The notes beneath the pieces were generated by a model, which saw only the letters and a list, made by a program, of their open reading frames with translations, had not been told where the DNA came from and made no database searches. A stretch of DNA of 5,211 bases, from NCBI GenBank assembly GCA_021647445.1, contig JAKIUS010000154.1, forward strand, positions 1 through 5,211, given 5' to 3'. Shown in pieces: positions 4,880-5,211 of this stretch. This stretch comes from Geopsychrobacter sp. (GTDB taxonomy: Bacteria; Desulfobacterota; Desulfuromonadia; Desulfuromonadales; Geopsychrobacteraceae). Within the stretch, counting starts at the first letter, position 1. The number at the start of each line of letters is the position of its first letter. Both the position numbers and the translations under genes were made by a program.

Positions 4880-4883
4880 CTCT

Positions 4884-5211
4884 ATGCGTCGAACAATCAC
4901 CCATAGTATATGGACGCTTCTTGTAGCGGTTTTCACGTTAGTGATGACCGTCAGTTTTGCGTCGGCCTATTTAAAAGCCGATCAAACACCTATCGGGCCT
5001 GGCGACACCCCCGATTATCTGACCAGCCCCAACTGGTCCTATAGTCCGCCATTGCGTAAGTTTGTTGATGATTTGCCGGGCTTAACCGCTGCGGCGGCCA
5101 ACGGGATTGGTCAATACCTGCCGGTTGCGGTGCCTGATATGCAAAAATATCCGGGTTCCGATTATTATGAAATTGAACTGGTTCAGTATCAAGAGCAGAT
5201 GCATTCTGATC
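4884..5211 (+). CDS. Exported multicopper-oxidase-like protein (OmpB-like), N-terminal part only
   Basis: The frame is open from the ATG at 4884 to the window edge (109 complete codons). The N-terminus is a signal peptide (about 1-28, hydrophobic WTLLVAVFTLVMTVSFASA). Arg2-Arg3 lacks the rest of a Tat motif, so Sec export is more likely. The mature start contains PPLRKFVDDLPGL (56-68), IGQYLPVAVPD (77-87), and YPGSDYYEIELVQYQEQMHSD (91-111 if the last visible residues are counted from Met1; the motif is cut by the edge). From memory this resembles the beginning of the large multicopper oxidases of Geobacter-type bacteria, where a similar segment with YPGSDYYEI and a Met-His-Ser-Asp sequence precedes the first cupredoxin domain. 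No copper-ligand motif (HxH, HCHxxxH) is inside the window, so the assignment depends on N-terminal resemblance. It is preceded by a co-transcribed small exported protein. Confidence 0.72.
   Translation, partial: MRRTITHSIWTLLVAVFTLVMTVSFASAYLKADQTPIGPGDTPDYLTSPNWSYSPPLRKFVDDLPGLTAAAANGIGQYLPVAVPDMQKYPGSDYYEIELVQYQEQMHSD

Overview
The window looks like part of a Deltaproteobacterial (Desulfuromonadales, Geobacter/Desulfuromonas-type) chromosome. Three things suggest this: a sigma-54 activator of the kind abundant in that group, an exported c-type cytochrome fused to a periplasmic-binding-protein domain, and the start of a large exported protein resembling the OmpB-like multicopper oxidases of these metal-reducing bacteria. 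This placement rests on recognising protein families by eye, not on a search. All intact host genes lie on the + strand and are separated by unusually repeat-rich spacers.

Layout. Positions 1-~128 are the 5' end of an IS30-family insertion sequence: a minus-strand transposase start (ATG at 28-26, strong ribosome binding site) plus its outer end. It abuts a sigma-54 enhancer-binding regulator (104-1108) that keeps its AAA+ and Fis-type DNA-binding domains but has no N-terminal receiver or sensor domain. Positions 1109-1249 hold three copies of a 25-bp repeat and one REP palindrome. Next come a SCO-family copper-chaperone lipoprotein with a Met/His-rich N-terminus (1250-1903), a cluster of REP palindromes (1878-2043) that runs into the SCO stop codon, and an exported monoheme cytochrome c/periplasmic-binding-protein fusion (2095-3774). 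Further tandem repeats and a large palindrome that probably acts as a terminator follow (3767-3888). Then come a small exported protein with four cysteines (3917-4285) and a 304-bp gene-free spacer carrying a REP, a C-rich heptamer array (G-quadruplex-capable on the minus strand) and a near-perfect sigma-54 promoter (4485-4500). The last two genes are a small exported protein of unknown function (4590-4868) and the first 109 residues of the multicopper-oxidase-like protein (4884 to the window edge).

How the genes may work together (inference): every non-regulatory product is predicted to be exported. SCO, cytochrome c and multicopper oxidase point to periplasmic or outer-surface copper and electron-transfer chemistry. 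The sigma-54 promoter before the last two genes and the sigma-54 activator at the left edge suggest a regulator/target pair. If so, the IS30 insertion that removed the regulator's N-terminus may have altered or broken control of the locus.
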